Positions 63,732 to 64,000 of a stretch of DNA of 64,000 bases are shown here, one piece after another; position 1 is the stretch's first letter, and every line of letters begins with the position of its first letter. The notes beneath the pieces were generated by a model, which saw only the letters and a list, made by a program, of their open reading frames with translations, was not told the DNA's origin and ran no database searches. Source of the DNA: Colwellia psychrerythraea 34H (GTDB lineage: Bacteria; Pseudomonadota; Gammaproteobacteria; Enterobacterales; Alteromonadaceae); contig NC_003910.7 in NCBI RefSeq assembly GCF_000012325.1, forward strand, positions 3,038,001 through 3,102,000. The letters are read 5' to 3'. Both the position numbers and the translations under genes were made by a program.

Positions 63732-64000
63732 TTATATAATACCTTGCTCTGTACACCATTCTCGTAATGCATCTTCAGTGTGCTTTGCATCAAATTTATA
63801 CCACTCTTCAATTTTACCAGCGCTCTCTAGTAAAGATTTAAACCTTGCATAGGCACCTTTACGATTGAACATTGAACGTACTTTTTCATATTCTGTCGGT
63901 AAGTATTCTAGAGTAAAATCGAAAGCGAGATTATTGCCAAGATTCAATTCATTTTTATGAGGAATGGTCAAATATTTTTCATCATTAATATCGTCTGGTA
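63732..64000 (-). CDS. UPF0158-family protein, 3' part (runs off the window)
   Basis: The minus-strand frame remains open from its TAA at 63732-63734 to the window edge, so only the last 89 or so codons are seen; the internal TTG at 63971 is not the start. Family marks are IPHKNELNLGNNLA, LEYLPTEYEKVRSMFNRKGAY, RFKSLLESAGKIEEWY and ALREWC, matching the UPF0158 (PF03682) C terminus. Function is unknown. The gene lies 38 bases past the IS end. Confidence 0.8.
   Translation of the reverse strand, partial: PDDINDEKYLTIPHKNELNLGNNLAFDFTLEYLPTEYEKVRSMFNRKGAYARFKSLLESAGKIEEWYKFDAKHTEDALREWCTEQGII

Noticed and set aside
63593..63811. 72-codon ORF on the minus strand spanning the IS end
   Set aside because: It overlaps the well-supported OrfA and UPF0158 genes in another frame and crosses the IS boundary.
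63969..63971. TTG as start of the UPF0158 protein
   Set aside because: The frame is open to the window edge and upstream residues fit the family, so the gene is cut by the window rather than starting here.

Overview
The window looks like the chromosome of an A+T-rich marine gammaproteobacterium. The gene order thrS-infC-rpmI-rplT, a long-form purC, a leucine dehydrogenase and protein sequences resembling Colwellia/Thalassotalea-type Alteromonadales suggest Colwelliaceae; that placement is an inference, because no rRNA is present.

Three regions are visible. (1) Positions 1-12538 are ordinary core chromosome: leucine dehydrogenase, purC, the translation operon thrS-infC-rpmI-rplT, a START-domain protein, an FAD dehydrogenase, ferredoxin FdxA, a fructosamine-kinase-like protein, a CPXCG mini-protein, a MATE exporter and tRNA-Val(GAC). 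(2) Positions 12539-62011 are a genomic island of about 49.5 kb inserted at the 3' end of that tRNA. It has a P4-type tyrosine integrase beside the tRNA, a degenerate copy of the tRNA end (attR) at 61993-62011, and matching 12-bp TTTAGTAGTACA repeats just inside both ends. (3) Positions 62012-64000 are flanking DNA with an IS3-family element and the 3' part of a UPF0158 gene.

The island carries two main cargoes. The right-hand cargo (about 26.2-52.4 kb) is a complete dpd system, which replaces guanine in DNA with 7-deazaguanine derivatives and restricts unmodified DNA. A local preQ0 pathway (FolE, QueD, QueE, QueC) supplies the base. DpdA (a TGT homologue) and DpdB insert it, and a probable DpdC hydrolyses the nitrile. 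An eight-gene minus-strand operon dpdE-F-G-H-I-J-K-D encodes the helicases, ATPase and PLD protein linked to restriction, followed by a DUF2971 gene that may be a ninth member. QueF, which would drain preQ0 to preQ1, is not in the island.

The left-hand cargo (14.1-25.4 kb) is the part I cannot match to a named system. A tightly overlapping eight-gene minus-strand operon encodes a SLOG protein, a beta-propeller-like protein, a NodB deacetylase, an arylamine-N-acetyltransferase-like protein, an AsnB-type amidotransferase, a lid-less M20 amidohydrolase, a nucleotide-sugar-transferase-like protein and a 731-residue protein with a PD-(D/E)XK nuclease site. It diverges, across a perfect 17-bp inverted repeat, from an orphan tetrapyrrole-methylase-family gene and a formylglycine-generating-enzyme-like gene that carries an in-frame TGA at a conserved Arg position. 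This is the best candidate here for an undescribed pathway.

The right end of the island (52.6-61.8 kb) is mobile-element backbone: AlpA (plus a decayed copy), two DUF2787 paralogues, RadC, a catalytic-domain-only tyrosine recombinase, a YfjJ/inovirus-Gp2-like protein, a Dda/RecD-like helicase, a winged-helix protein and a possible ribbon-helix-helix protein, with clustered ATACATGTAT repeats in a divergent promoter region.
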